Shown one piece after another: positions 53,870 through 63,466 of a DNA stretch of 64,000 nucleotides. The position numbers and the translations under genes were made by a program. The DNA comes from Rosettibacter primus (lineage in GTDB: Bacteria; Bacteroidota; Ignavibacteria; Ignavibacteriales; Melioribacteraceae), in assembly GCF_036860675.1 (NCBI RefSeq), contig NZ_JAYKGK010000004.1:124001-188000 (forward strand), given 5' to 3'. The notes under the pieces are model-generated. The model had not been told where the DNA came from and did no database searches. It saw only the letters and a program-made list of their open reading frames with translations. Each line of letters opens with the position of its first letter. Position 1 is the first letter of the stretch.

Positions 53870-55348
53870 TTACTCGTTTATGTTATTCCCAGTAATACTT
53901 CCAAATTGTTCAAGTGCTGATAGCAAATTCTCTACAATCTCTTGAGCAAGAATATCAGGGTCTGGCAAGTTTTCTGAATCTTCTAAACTTTCATCCTTTA
54001 TCCAGAAGATATCCAAGTTGACTTTGTCTCTTTGCATAATTTCTTCGTAGCTAAAGCTTCGCCATCTGCCGTCGGGATTTTTCGGGTTCCATGTTGGTTT
54101 TCTGTCGTGGCGATTTGTGGGGTTATAGCATCGGATAAATTCTTCTAAATGCTCATAGCGAAGAGGATTGGTCTTTAAAGTAAAATTCATATTTGTTCTA
54201 AGGTCATAAATCCACACCTCTTTTGTCCATGGTTTTTCACTTGCAGGTTTACGGTCAAAGAATATGACATTTGCCTTTACACCTTGCGCGTAAAATATGC
54301 CTGTTGGAAGTCGTAAGATGGTATGCAAATCACACTCATCAAGCAATCTTCGCCTAACCACTTCGCCAGCGCCGCCTTCAAATAACACATTATCGGGAAC
54401 CACAATTCCTACTCTACCATTTATTTTTGCCAATGATTTGACATGTTGCACAAAATTAAGCTGCTTATTGGAAGTAGTTGTCCAGAAATCGGGTCGCTCA
54501 TATACCAGAGATTCTCTTTCTGCCCTTCCCTCGCCATTGACAATGGTGATACTGCTCTTTTTGCCAAATGGCGGATTGGTAAGAATTATATCATAATGTT
54601 CTTTTGGTTCTGCAACGAGTGAGTCACCTACTTCAATAGGACTTTCTTCACCGCCTATTCCGTGCAAATAAAGATTCATTACACACAAACGGGCAACATT
54701 ATCAACAAGCTCTTTGCCAAAAATGGTATTGAATTTGAGAAACTTCTTTTGCTCCTTATCAAGAGTGTAGTTTTTCGAGAGGTATTCATAGGCCGCTAAG
54801 AGAAAACCACCCGTTCCACAGGCAGGGTCGCAAATAGTTTCACCTGGATTGGGCCTTATAACTTCAACTATGGCTTTGATAAGCGGACGAGGGGTAAAGT
54901 ATTGACCTGCTCCGCTTTTGGTGTCTTCTGCGTTCTTCTGTAATAAACCTTCATAGATTTCACCTTTTATATCTATGTCCATTCCTATCCAGGTCTCTGC
55001 ATTGATAAGTTCGATGAGCCTCTTGAGTTTTGCAGGGTCTTGTATTTTGTTCTGTGATTTTCTGAATATGACACCCAACATGCCTTTTTCTTTTCCAAGA
55101 GTTTCAAGGATATGACGATAGTGAACTTCAAGGGCGTCTCCATCCTTTTCAAGGAGACTTTGCCAGTCTAATCCTTTTGGAATTATAGATGGCTTATTAA
55201 ACGGCGGTTTTGTTTGTTCATCTGCCATTTTCAAAAACAACAAATAAGTTAATTGCTCCACATAGTCACCGTAGCTTACGCCATCATCGCGCAAAACATT
55301 GCAATAATTCCAGACTCTTTGGACAATGGCTGGTGCTTCGTTGGGCAT
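53870..55348 (-). CDS. hsdM: Type I restriction-modification DNA methyltransferase subunit
   Basis: This 492-residue HsdM is of normal length. It has an N-terminal helical domain (QRVWNYCNVLRDDGVSYGDYVEQLTYLLFLKMADE in two blocks) and GAGQYFTPRPLIKAIV. The AdoMet motif DPACGTGGF is at residues 174-182 and the N6-adenine motif NPPF at 258-261. It methylates adenine in the site chosen by HsdS and forms the core of the restriction complex. It is the last gene in the minus-strand R-M run, with 4 bases to the AlbA_2-like gene before it. Confidence 0.95.
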   Translation of the reverse strand: MPNEAPAIVQRVWNYCNVLRDDGVSYGDYVEQLTYLLFLKMADEQTKPPFNKPSIIPKGLDWQSLLEKDGDALEVHYRHILETLGKEKGMLGVIFRKSQNKIQDPAKLKRLIELINAETWIGMDIDIKGEIYEGLLQKNAEDTKSGAGQYFTPRPLIKAIVEVIRPNPGETICDPACGTGGFLLAAYEYLSKNYTLDKEQKKFLKFNTIFGKELVDNVARLCVMNLYLHGIGGEESPIEVGDSLVAEPKEHYDIILTNPPFGKKSSITIVNGEGRAERESLVYERPDFWTTTSNKQLNFVQHVKSLAKINGRVGIVVPDNVLFEGGAGEVVRRRLLDECDLHTILRLPTGIFYAQGVKANVIFFDRKPASEKPWTKEVWIYDLRTNMNFTLKTNPLRYEHLEEFIRCYNPTNRHDRKPTWNPKNPDGRWRSFSYEEIMQRDKVNLDIFWIKDESLEDSENLPDPDILAQEIVENLLSALEQFGSITGNNINE

Positions 55349-55352
55349 AATT

Positions 55353-56948
55353 CTATCTCCTTTTAATCCTTAGTTTTTTTACTTTATCTGTTATTACATA
55401 ATGGCCTGTTTTAGGCGCACCTTTGAATTCTACAAAGCCTAATTTTCTTAATAAAGTTACATCCCTTTTAGCAGTTTTTTCTTGTATCATAAATTTTTCA
55501 CAAAGAACTTTTAATTTAACCTCTTTATTAAACATTATATGTATGAGCTCATTTGCTAAACGTTTTTTAACAGCATCACTTACAGTATCACCCACAGCAT
55601 CATTTACAACATTATGGACAACATCATTTACAGGGACATTTACAGGGACATTTACAGGGACATTTACTCCGCCAATTTCAATGCCAACCTTCTGGAATGT
55701 ATTTATAATATCTTCAATAGTTTCAAACTCCTCTAACTCAATTTCTTCTGGTTTAATTATTTTCTTTTCCCTAATAGGAATTGGAATGATAGCCTTGAAA
55801 ATATCCCCATCTATAAATTCCGGTTCTGCTCCTGGATAATAATGCTTCAAATATTTAGTTACATTCAATATTCCGGAACCTATTTCTTCAACTCTTCCAA
55901 GCTGCATAAAAAACTTTGATATTAGTGGATTTTTTGGATAAGGATGAAAGTTTTTAATATCAATTTTTCCATGATAATATGCTTTGTTTGCATTCAACAA
56001 TTCTACTCTATCTTGATAGATGATAATTGAAGCTATATGGGCGTTGGTATATTCTCTATGAACAAGTAAGTTGGCAACTACTTCTCTAAATATTTTTTCT
56101 CGCAGGTCAATTCTTACTCCATTTTCAATAAAGAATTTATCGGGTAAATAAACAGACTTAAGTAAAAAATCCATAATTTTATCGTAAGCATCTATAAGAT
56201 TTGTCGTTATAGTTAATCTATCATCATAGCGATCAACATCTTTAATTTTTACCAGCACCTCTATTTTGTAGTATGGGAGAATATTTTGAATGATCTCATC
56301 TTTTCCAAATAAAAGAGCAGCGGCAAGGGTATAACCTTCTTCACCTGTGATATAATCTTGCCGTTTTAAACCAGAAACTTTAAATATTTCTTCATTATTT
56401 AATGACAACCATAGATGTGATGGAGAACGACTTAAAATTAGATTTCTAACCTTTGGAAATAATTCTGTTTTGAAATCGCTAAATTTTATTTTGTTATAAA
56501 TCTTCCCTTCAGTATAATAAGTGCTTTTTCTCAGATAAAGTTCTCTAATTTGTTGCTGGTTTCTTAATCTAAAGTCACCATCAGAATTTCTATCATAAAT
56601 TTCGCCATTGCATTTATGAACCTGAGAACTTTCTGGCACCTGAATGTATATAATCAACCCTTCCTGTAATTGCATTTTCTGCGGGAAAAGGATAAAGGGG
56701 GGATTAAGTTTGGATGGATTATTGTAGGTGGTTACAATATCATTGATAATTTTATCTAAAACATCTGGGTTTACACCTGATATTTTCCCTTCATCATTAA
56801 CTCCAAGGACTATTATTCCACCACCTCTATTTAAAAAAGCACATACGCTTTCAAACAGATCTGAGGGCATAGCATCTTTTGCTTCCTTAAATTCTACTTT
56901 TAATCCTTCACCCTGTTTGATGTATCTTCTTAGAATTTCTTCTGTCAT
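55353..56948 (-). CDS. AlbA_2 (Schlafen-like) / RecG-like ATP-binding protein within the type I R-M operon
   Basis: This 531-residue protein starts with an AlbA_2 (Schlafen-type) domain (GLKVEFKEAKDAMPSDLFESV, GGGIIVLGVNDEGKISGV). A second domain like the C-terminal part of RecG-related ATP-binding proteins follows (IFREVVANLLVHREYTN, RVELLNANKAYYHG, RVEEIGSGI). Around residues 430-460 a VPVN tandem repeat and an NDVV-type repeat form a linker to a C-terminal winged-helix-like domain (LCEKFMIQEKTAKRDVTLLRKLG). Such proteins often sit inside type I R-M operons and are thought to bind DNA or RNA and regulate. It overlaps hsdS by 4 bases. Confidence 0.82.
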   Translation of the reverse strand: MTEEILRRYIKQGEGLKVEFKEAKDAMPSDLFESVCAFLNRGGGIIVLGVNDEGKISGVNPDVLDKIINDIVTTYNNPSKLNPPFILFPQKMQLQEGLIIYIQVPESSQVHKCNGEIYDRNSDGDFRLRNQQQIRELYLRKSTYYTEGKIYNKIKFSDFKTELFPKVRNLILSRSPSHLWLSLNNEEIFKVSGLKRQDYITGEEGYTLAAALLFGKDEIIQNILPYYKIEVLVKIKDVDRYDDRLTITTNLIDAYDKIMDFLLKSVYLPDKFFIENGVRIDLREKIFREVVANLLVHREYTNAHIASIIIYQDRVELLNANKAYYHGKIDIKNFHPYPKNPLISKFFMQLGRVEEIGSGILNVTKYLKHYYPGAEPEFIDGDIFKAIIPIPIREKKIIKPEEIELEEFETIEDIINTFQKVGIEIGGVNVPVNVPVNVPVNDVVHNVVNDAVGDTVSDAVKKRLANELIHIMFNKEVKLKVLCEKFMIQEKTAKRDVTLLRKLGFVEFKGAPKTGHYVITDKVKKLRIKRR

Positions 56949-58498
56949 TTTTTTCTGCTTCCTTTGGACTTATTTGCAAAATTGTTTCTGGTAATTTCAA
57001 ATTGTTTTTCCTTCTCTGCCTTTATCCTTTCCAGCAACTTTTCCGCTGGTTCATCGTTTGGATCTTGTGGAACCAATTTTCCCTCGAATGCTCTTTTGAG
57101 GATGCTCTGACGCAACCGCTCTGCTTGCTTTAGGCTATTATCAATTGCCTTTTCTACCTCATCAGCCACAGAAAACCGCCGTTCGATTTCTTCGACGATT
57201 TTGTGCTGTTCGGAGAGCGGGGGGAGGGGGATTGGCATTAATGATAATTTTGTGCCATTTACATTGGCTTGTCCTACTTGTTGGGAGACCACAGATGCTA
57301 TATATTCTTTGCCAAAAATTGAGTTTATAAAATATGATAATAAATCTGAAACATAAAAATTTTTATTTACTTTTATCCGAATCAGATAAGAAGCAAAAAC
57401 GGCAGGAGGATGAAATTTTTTATAAACGGCAGTTTTACCTACTAATTCTGCACTGTTTGTTCTATTAAATAATATATCACCATCTTGGAGGATAAAATCA
57501 TTGATGTATGGCCATTCTTTTGGAAAATATTTTAAATCTTTAAAAATAATTTTGCCATCTTGAATATTCCCCATCCTTAAGACTGGAATACCAGCAAATT
57601 CAGAAGTTGCTTTTTCAGACGTTCCATATTGTATCATTTCAGTGATCTCCCCCAATCTCACCCACACCCAGCCTTCGGGCAATTCAGGAAGTTCGGAGGT
57701 ATCAACTGGCGGCAATTCTTTGTATTTTTTGCCGAGTTTCTTTTTTCGTTCTGCTTTTATTTTTTCAAGCAAGATAGAAGCGGGCTCGTAATTTTGAATG
57801 TTGAGTTTTGAATGTTGAATGTTTAATGTTGAGTTTTCGATTTGTTTTAATTCATCATTCAACATTAATAATTCAACATTATTCTTTCTCCATTCTTCAG
57901 TGAGTTTTCCTTCAAAGGCATATTTTAGCACTGCCTGACGATAGCGCTTGATTTGTTCTTTTGCTTTTTTCAGTGCCTCAACCCCGGCATCAAGCTTTGT
58001 GAAAAGCTCCTCTATTTTGGCAACAATGCGGTGTTGTTCGGGGAGAGGGGGTAGGGGGACATAAGAATTTTCAAACTTATACTTTGTTATATGTTGCATC
58101 CCTGTTCCATGAACTTTCCTTTTTAATTCTTCTATAAATGCCGTGAATAAAAAATATAAGAATTTTCTATCTATATACGGTTGTACTTTGAAAATATGTT
58201 GATTTAAAACAGCCTCTTCTCCCTTATAAATAAAAACTCCAAGTGTAGCAGACCATGAAATTAACAAATCTCCATTTCTAACAATAAATTTTTCTTCAAT
58301 AGGTTTAGAATAGTAATTAATTTTATCAGTAGAGCCTGTAAGATTTTGTATTCTTATTATTGGTCGACCATGCTTCTCCCACTCAGACGGTTTAAATGCT
58401 CTCCCATTTATGTATTCACCAATCTCACCCAATCTCACCCATACCCAGCCTTTGGGGAGAGGCGGAAAAAAGGTTTTGTTTTTTAATTCATCATTCAT
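56945..58498 (-). CDS. hsdS: Type I restriction-modification specificity subunit
   Basis: This 517-residue HsdS has two target-recognition halves. Each begins with a PEGWVWVRLGEI-type segment (LPKGWVWVRLGEIGEYING; LPEGWVWVRLGEITEMIQYG) and ends with the coiled-coil conserved region (PLPPLPEQHRIVAKIEELF; PIPLPPLSEQHKIVEEIERRF, then LKRAFEGKL). It determines the DNA sequence recognised. The spacer between the halves contains a short repetitive stretch (ENSTLNIQHSKLNIQNYE) that looks like an inserted DNA repeat translated in frame. It overlaps the AlbA_2 gene at its 3' end. Confidence 0.95.
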   Translation of the reverse strand: MNDELKNKTFFPPLPKGWVWVRLGEIGEYINGRAFKPSEWEKHGRPIIRIQNLTGSTDKINYYSKPIEEKFIVRNGDLLISWSATLGVFIYKGEEAVLNQHIFKVQPYIDRKFLYFLFTAFIEELKRKVHGTGMQHITKYKFENSYVPLPPLPEQHRIVAKIEELFTKLDAGVEALKKAKEQIKRYRQAVLKYAFEGKLTEEWRKNNVELLMLNDELKQIENSTLNIQHSKLNIQNYEPASILLEKIKAERKKKLGKKYKELPPVDTSELPELPEGWVWVRLGEITEMIQYGTSEKATSEFAGIPVLRMGNIQDGKIIFKDLKYFPKEWPYINDFILQDGDILFNRTNSAELVGKTAVYKKFHPPAVFASYLIRIKVNKNFYVSDLLSYFINSIFGKEYIASVVSQQVGQANVNGTKLSLMPIPLPPLSEQHKIVEEIERRFSVADEVEKAIDNSLKQAERLRQSILKRAFEGKLVPQDPNDEPAEKLLERIKAEKEKQFEITRNNFANKSKGSRKK

Positions 58499-58569
58499 AA
58501 TTCAAAACTCTAGTTCAATAATTTGTAGATTTATATTTTCATAATTACTTATCCTTACAAATAGAATTT

Positions 58570-59490
58570 TCAAACACAACCAAAAAAATTTAATTGAGAG
58601 TTATCCATATCAATTATTCCCAAGGGTCCATTATTATAAATTAAACCATCATTATTCGGGAAATAACTAACTGAAAATTTTCTATGAAGTTTAAACTCTT
58701 GATTCCAAGGTTCTTTTCCAATATCTTCAATTAAGGGCAAAATTTCCTTTGCAAACCATATTTTTGTTTCTTTTTTTGTTTTCGGTTCTACCGCTGTTGC
58801 AATAGCCCCTAATAATAAATCTACCAACTGAAGTAATTCTTGCTCACAAGTGTAGGGCCCTCTTGAGGGACAATTTATACATTGAACTTGATCTAACAAC
58901 TTTACTTTTGGACCATTATAATTATTTGTATCTTCTTTCAAACGCCTCATTAGGTAATATTCAAAATTATCGAAATTTATCCCGTCTCCCAAGATTCCTT
59001 GTGGTCTTCTGGTTTTTTCATCAGAAAATATTCTTAAATTTAAAAATTGTTTATCTTTAAAAAACCATAAAAGTCCACTCTTTATTGCTAAAGCAGTAAA
59101 ACGGTTATAAGCATGGAAGTCCTTTGAAAACCTTTTATGATAATATTTTTTGTGCGTTCTATTAACTGATAATACATTAAAATATGACATATCTGAAATC
59201 TTGCCTTTCCATAAACTAAACCATTCTTTAGCCACTTGAGCTTTTCTACCAAAATCACCACCAAAAGATTTTGGAAATTTATTAAAGTGAATCTCTCCAT
59301 TATAATTAAATTCTTTTCTTACATTCTGTAAATATTCACAAATTTCCTCTATATGCTCTTTATTAACCCATAATAGTCCAGTAAAAACCCAATTCCCAGA
59401 GTTATAAGATCCACTCTCATCGTGAAATACGTTAAATTCTTGTGGCGCCTCACTTTTGCCAAACAAATTCTTTGTTTCCAGTATCTCCAT
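58570..59490 (-). CDS. DUF3800-family protein in the type I R-M operon
   Basis: This 306-residue protein starts, after a short leader, with FHDESGSYNSGNWVFTGLLWV and contains RIFSDEK and a late LLQLVDLLLGAIAT. Those are the acidic-residue and Asp motifs of DUF3800, a family with an RNase H-like fold that is often found in defence islands. The D and E residues in FHDES, FSDE and LVD could bind metal. The gene lies between hsdS and hsdR. Its role there is unknown; it may be a passenger rather than a functional R-M subunit. Confidence 0.8.
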   Translation of the reverse strand: MEILETKNLFGKSEAPQEFNVFHDESGSYNSGNWVFTGLLWVNKEHIEEICEYLQNVRKEFNYNGEIHFNKFPKSFGGDFGRKAQVAKEWFSLWKGKISDMSYFNVLSVNRTHKKYYHKRFSKDFHAYNRFTALAIKSGLLWFFKDKQFLNLRIFSDEKTRRPQGILGDGINFDNFEYYLMRRLKEDTNNYNGPKVKLLDQVQCINCPSRGPYTCEQELLQLVDLLLGAIATAVEPKTKKETKIWFAKEILPLIEDIGKEPWNQEFKLHRKFSVSYFPNNDGLIYNNGPLGIIDMDNSQLNFFGCV

Positions 59491-59519
59491 AATTCAAAAT
59501 AAAAAATTCAAAATTAACA

Positions 59520-62273
59520 TCACGCAACTAATGCCTCATTTAATTCTTCCAATATCTCATCAAGTTCATCCCCAAAAATCTTGTATGCCTTGATTAGCCC
59601 CCCTTCCTCATAGAAAGGCGATAGGTCAAAATCGTCTTTTTCAATGGTAAGAGAGGTTGCAATATGGTCTTTGATTTTAACAAGCCAGTCTATCTGCTCA
59701 GGTGTAAATTTTTTGCCCTGTTGTTCCTGCTCTTTTAGCCATTTATCAAACCGAAGATTGACAATCTCGGCAAAAGGAATAAGTTCGTTTTCCAAGCTAA
59801 GAGTAAATCGGAGAATTGAAATGATATCTGTCAAAAGCCTCTGTGGTCCTGCTTTTTTTACTTTTGACTTTTCAAGCTGTTCATACGCCTGCCAGAGAAG
59901 ATCAGGTGTGAGATTGTATGGAGGTTTTTTGATGGCTTCTGCAAGTTCTTTTATTTCTTGATATGTAATATGCCGTCTGCCATAGGGTTTGTCATAAATC
60001 ATCTGAAGTGCTGTGAGTTCATTTTTATTCTCTTCAATAAATTTTTTGAATGTATCAATGATTCCTTTTGCCCTCTCTTTTGCCTTATCATCGAATCCAG
60101 CCAATATAACTCTGTCTTTACTTATTGTATCAATAATCTGTTCATTTCTCTTCTTTATTTCTATCAAAAGATTCCTCAATTCAGGCTTATCAAATGGTGC
60201 ACAGGCTTGGTTAATTAATGTCTGAGTTGCTTTATTTATTTGCTCTTGTGTAGGTTCTTCTGTTTTAAAAATCTCTTTTGCTTTTTCTATTGCCTTATCA
60301 GGGTCCGTTGCCTCTAAAAGATTATTGATTATTGTCTTTAGAGATTTTCCATCTGCTTCTTTTTCTATTTTTACTCTATCCTTTTCTTCAATTTCTCGAT
60401 CCAACATGGCAAGCCTACCAGCCAGAGATGTGATTGAATCCGTATCTCTATTACCAAGTGCAATTGATAAAAGCAGTTTATCGAATGAAATACCCGGTTT
60501 TCTTTCAAGAGGGCGCGAGTCTGTTTTGTCGCTTTCGCAAACACCCACTGCATCTACAATAACAAAATGTGTTTTTTTGTATGCATCAGGGGTCACTGCA
60601 TTAAGTTCAGTCTGTGAGAGAGTGCGAGTTCCTCTACCCTTCATCTGTTCAAAATAAACCCTTGATTTTACATCACGCATGAAGAGAATGCACTCAATAG
60701 GTTTTATATCTGTTCCTGTCGAAATCATATCAACAGTTACAGCAATGCGGGGATTGTAGGAGTTACGGAATGATTGAATAAGATCTTCAGGTCTTTCACC
60801 CGTTGTCTTATATGTTATCTTTTTACAAAATTCATTACCACGCCCAAACTCTTCCCTGACAATATGCACAACGTCCTCAGCATGCGAATCGTCCTTGGCA
60901 AAGATAAGCGTTTTGGGGACTTCTGTTCTACCCGGGAATATTTCTGTAAAAAGTTTCTCTTTAAATGTCCTAATCACTGTTCTTATCTGGTCAGGCGCAA
61001 CAACGCTTCTATCCAGTTGATTTGGTGAATATTCAATATCTTCGTCAAGCTGTTCCCATCTCACTTTTCTGGTGAGTTTATCCCGCTTATCTATAAAGTA
61101 GCCTGCTTCTACTTTGCTTCCTTTTTCTGTAATTTCGGTTTTTATTCTATAAACCTCATAGGGCACATTCACACCATCAGCAACTGCTTTTTCGTAAGTA
61201 TATTCCGAAACAAGGTTTTGATTGAAAAATCCAAACGTTTGCTTTGAAGGAGTAGCTGTAAGCCCGATGATATAAGCATCAAAATATTCCAGCACTTGAC
61301 GCCATAAATTATAAATGGAACGATGACACTCATCGGTAATGATAAAATCAAATGTTTCAATGGGAATATTGGGATTATAGCTAATTTCTTTTGGTTGCAA
61401 TTCATTGGGGTACACTTCAAAAATTGACTGTTCTTCCAGAGTTTCATCAAATTCTGTTTCGCCCTTTAACATAGAATAGAGTCTCTGAATTGTGGTGATA
61501 CAAACCCGACTTACAGGGTCAATCACATTGGAAGTGAGATGCTGGATGTTATAAAGCTCTGTAAATTTTCTTCTGTCATCAGGCGTAATAAATTGCTGAA
61601 ATTCCCTTTTTGTTTGTCTGCCAAGATTATTTCTATCAACAAGAAAAAGAATCCTTTTTGCATTGGCAAATTTAATAAGTCTATATACAAAATTAACTGC
61701 AGTATAAGTCTTCCCACTCCCTGACGCCATCTGAATCAAAGCCCGGGGTCTATCTTCAGCAAAGGACATCTCAAGATTTCTTATTGCTTCAATCTGACAC
61801 TCTCTTAAGCCTTCTGTAATGAGAGGGGGAAGTTTACGAAGTCTCTGCCTAAGTGTTTCTTTTTGCATGAGCCATTCGGCAAGGGTTTCAGGTCTGTGAA
61901 AAGCAAAAACCCTTCGTGAGCGGGGTTCAGGATCTCGTGTATCTCTAAAAAATGTTTCTGTCCCTGTGGTCTCATAAGCGTAAGGGAGAGGTTTTTGTAT
62001 TATAGGAAGATTTTTGGGTATTCCTGCAATATATGCCTGTGACTGTTCTGCTACTCCACTTAAAGTTGTACCTTCTGGTTTTGCTTCGATAACCCCAACC
62101 GCTTTTCTATCAACAAAAAGTAAATAGTCTGCAGTACCATTTTCCAGCGGAAACTCTCTTACTGCTACGCCCAAAGAAGCACCGAGATTTATACTCTGGA
62201 AGTCTTGAACTTTCCAGCCTGCAAGTTCAATTAGATGATCAATAGTTTGTCTCGCTTTTTCTTCTGGTTTCAT
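59520..62273 (-). CDS. hsdR: Type I restriction endonuclease subunit
   Basis: This 917-residue motor and nuclease subunit belongs to the EcoEI/EcoR124-like HsdR type. The N-terminal nuclease domain has D49 and E63-A-K65 (VIEAKPEG). The ATPase has Walker A SGSGKTYTA, a DECH box (ITDECHRSIYN), SAT-like LTATPS and a late motif VI GRGTRTL. It uses ATP to translocate DNA and cleaves unmodified targets together with HsdM and HsdS. It is the first gene of the minus-strand run, so the operon order is hsdR, DUF3800, hsdS, AlbA_2, hsdM. The EcoEI-like C-terminal region is present, so the gene looks intact. Confidence 0.95.
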   Translation of the reverse strand: MKPEEKARQTIDHLIELAGWKVQDFQSINLGASLGVAVREFPLENGTADYLLFVDRKAVGVIEAKPEGTTLSGVAEQSQAYIAGIPKNLPIIQKPLPYAYETTGTETFFRDTRDPEPRSRRVFAFHRPETLAEWLMQKETLRQRLRKLPPLITEGLRECQIEAIRNLEMSFAEDRPRALIQMASGSGKTYTAVNFVYRLIKFANAKRILFLVDRNNLGRQTKREFQQFITPDDRRKFTELYNIQHLTSNVIDPVSRVCITTIQRLYSMLKGETEFDETLEEQSIFEVYPNELQPKEISYNPNIPIETFDFIITDECHRSIYNLWRQVLEYFDAYIIGLTATPSKQTFGFFNQNLVSEYTYEKAVADGVNVPYEVYRIKTEITEKGSKVEAGYFIDKRDKLTRKVRWEQLDEDIEYSPNQLDRSVVAPDQIRTVIRTFKEKLFTEIFPGRTEVPKTLIFAKDDSHAEDVVHIVREEFGRGNEFCKKITYKTTGERPEDLIQSFRNSYNPRIAVTVDMISTGTDIKPIECILFMRDVKSRVYFEQMKGRGTRTLSQTELNAVTPDAYKKTHFVIVDAVGVCESDKTDSRPLERKPGISFDKLLLSIALGNRDTDSITSLAGRLAMLDREIEEKDRVKIEKEADGKSLKTIINNLLEATDPDKAIEKAKEIFKTEEPTQEQINKATQTLINQACAPFDKPELRNLLIEIKKRNEQIIDTISKDRVILAGFDDKAKERAKGIIDTFKKFIEENKNELTALQMIYDKPYGRRHITYQEIKELAEAIKKPPYNLTPDLLWQAYEQLEKSKVKKAGPQRLLTDIISILRFTLSLENELIPFAEIVNLRFDKWLKEQEQQGKKFTPEQIDWLVKIKDHIATSLTIEKDDFDLSPFYEEGGLIKAYKIFGDELDEILEELNEALVA

Positions 62274-62945
62274 ATATAAATAATTTGCATATGAATTAAA
62301 TTATCATAACCATTTATCATAGTTAAAATGACAATAATAATAGTAAGAAACAAAGCGGCACTATAAAAATTTTCATTAGGAATTCTTGTCCTCAATGCTG
62401 ATAAATTTGTTATTAGTTTTTGATATCAGAACAACGAATAATGTTATTTTTCTAACCATGTAATTCTAAAAACTTTTGCATTTATAATTAGCATTTTAAA
62501 ACTACACAGCAGTAATGGTATATCAACTAAAACAAGTCTATATGTTTATACAATGGTGCAATATAAAAAGCTAAGTCATTATCATCAATAAGAGAAATTA
62601 CTAAGCACAACTCTTTTCGGTTATAGTATAAATATAAGACCAATAAATACAGAGAATTATCTGAATAAGTAACTTTGCATAAATGCCAATGAGGATAAAG
62701 AGATGAGGGTACGCTGTATCATTTAATTTTAATATACTTGAGGATCACAAGAACCTCAAAAAATATAGAGAACTGTTTGTAAAAATAATTCTCCATTTAC
62801 AGACAATTAAATACAAATCAAGGAATACAACTGTCATCCAAACTGAAAATGAAATCCACTAAATTCGACCAACCATATGTAAGAAAGTCCTTTCATCATT
62901 AGAGAGATTGTAACAGAATTGCAAAGATTTTTTGAATGTAAGTGA
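62274..62945. other. Intergenic region upstream of hsdR
   Basis: This 672-base AT-rich region shows no open reading frame of protein character, no RNA gene and no strong hairpin by eye. The hsdR promoter should be in its first 150 bases. Confidence 0.45.
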
Positions 62946-63194
62946 CTATCTCCTCTTCGCATATCTAACGGAAAGAATATCAATCCTTATAGTTGGCACT
63001 TGAGAGTTAGTATCTCTTATGTTAACTAAAGCAGTCTGACCCTTGCCCGATGAATGCAATCGGATTTCATAAGTGAGTTGAAAATTATTTTTGTTTTTTA
63101 AGTATGGATATGTTTTCGGGGAATTATGACTGTGTGAATATATTCTTTCGCGGAGAGGAATTTCTACTTCAGTTTCTACTTCAGTGATTTTTCT
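62946..63194 (-). pseudogene. C-terminal gene remnant
   Basis: A minus-strand frame stays open for 82 codons to a stop at 62946 and has no start codon. It encodes IPLRERIYSHSHNSPKTYPY, then NFQLTYEIRLHSSGKGQTAL, VNIRDTNSQVPTIRIDILSVR and YAKRR. The composition (charged strands, sensible codon use) is that of a real protein end, but I recognise no family. It stops being open exactly where the duplicated tRNA-Val segment starts, so it looks like a gene cut by the rearrangement there. Confidence 0.45.
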
Positions 63195-63196
63195 TT

Positions 63197-63302
63197 AAAC
63201 CAAAAAGCCTTGTAACTTATTTAATTACAAGGCTTTATGGAGTGGGCGCTGAAGGATTCTGCCAAAGGCATTCCTTCGGAAGAACCTACGACCCCCTGCT
63301 TT
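63197..63302 (-). repeat. Truncated duplicate of the tRNA-Val 3' end and terminator, with a 22-nt insertion
   Basis: It matches 63421-63503 base by base: the terminator stem (63204-63236 here), the sequence up to GAAGGATTC, and then GAACCTACGACCCCCTGCTT. The match is interrupted at 63260-63281 by 22 extra bases made of two palindromes, TGCC-AAA-GGCA and TTCC-TTC-GGAA. The 5' half of the tRNA is absent, so it cannot be a working tRNA. Such partial tRNA copies are typical attachment-site scars. Confidence 0.85.
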
Positions 63303-63427
63303 GTTCTATGAAAACTTAAATTATTACTTTTAGCTGAATTTTAATATTCTTAATGCAAAATAGTTATTAAACTACTAAATTCGATTTTCTTTTCACAAAT
63401 CACAAAGAAATGAATTACCAAAACCAA

Positions 63428-63460
63428 AAAGCCTTGTAACTTATTTAATTACAAGGCTTT
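63428..63460 (-). terminator. Rho-independent terminator of tRNA-Val
   Basis: A perfect 12-bp inverted repeat (AAAGCCTTGTAA / TTACAAGGCTTT, loop 9) is followed on the minus strand by a T-run, 6 bases after the tRNA end. The same element is duplicated at 63204-63236. Confidence 0.85.
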
Positions 63461-63466
63461 ATGGAG

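Noticed and set aside
53738..53920. 60-residue plus-strand ORF before hsdM
   Set aside because: It overlaps the end of hsdM, has no ribosome-binding site and no coding pattern.
63204..63302. Second tRNA-Val gene
   Set aside because: Only the 3' part is present and a 22-nt palindromic insertion splits the T-loop, so it cannot fold as a tRNA.
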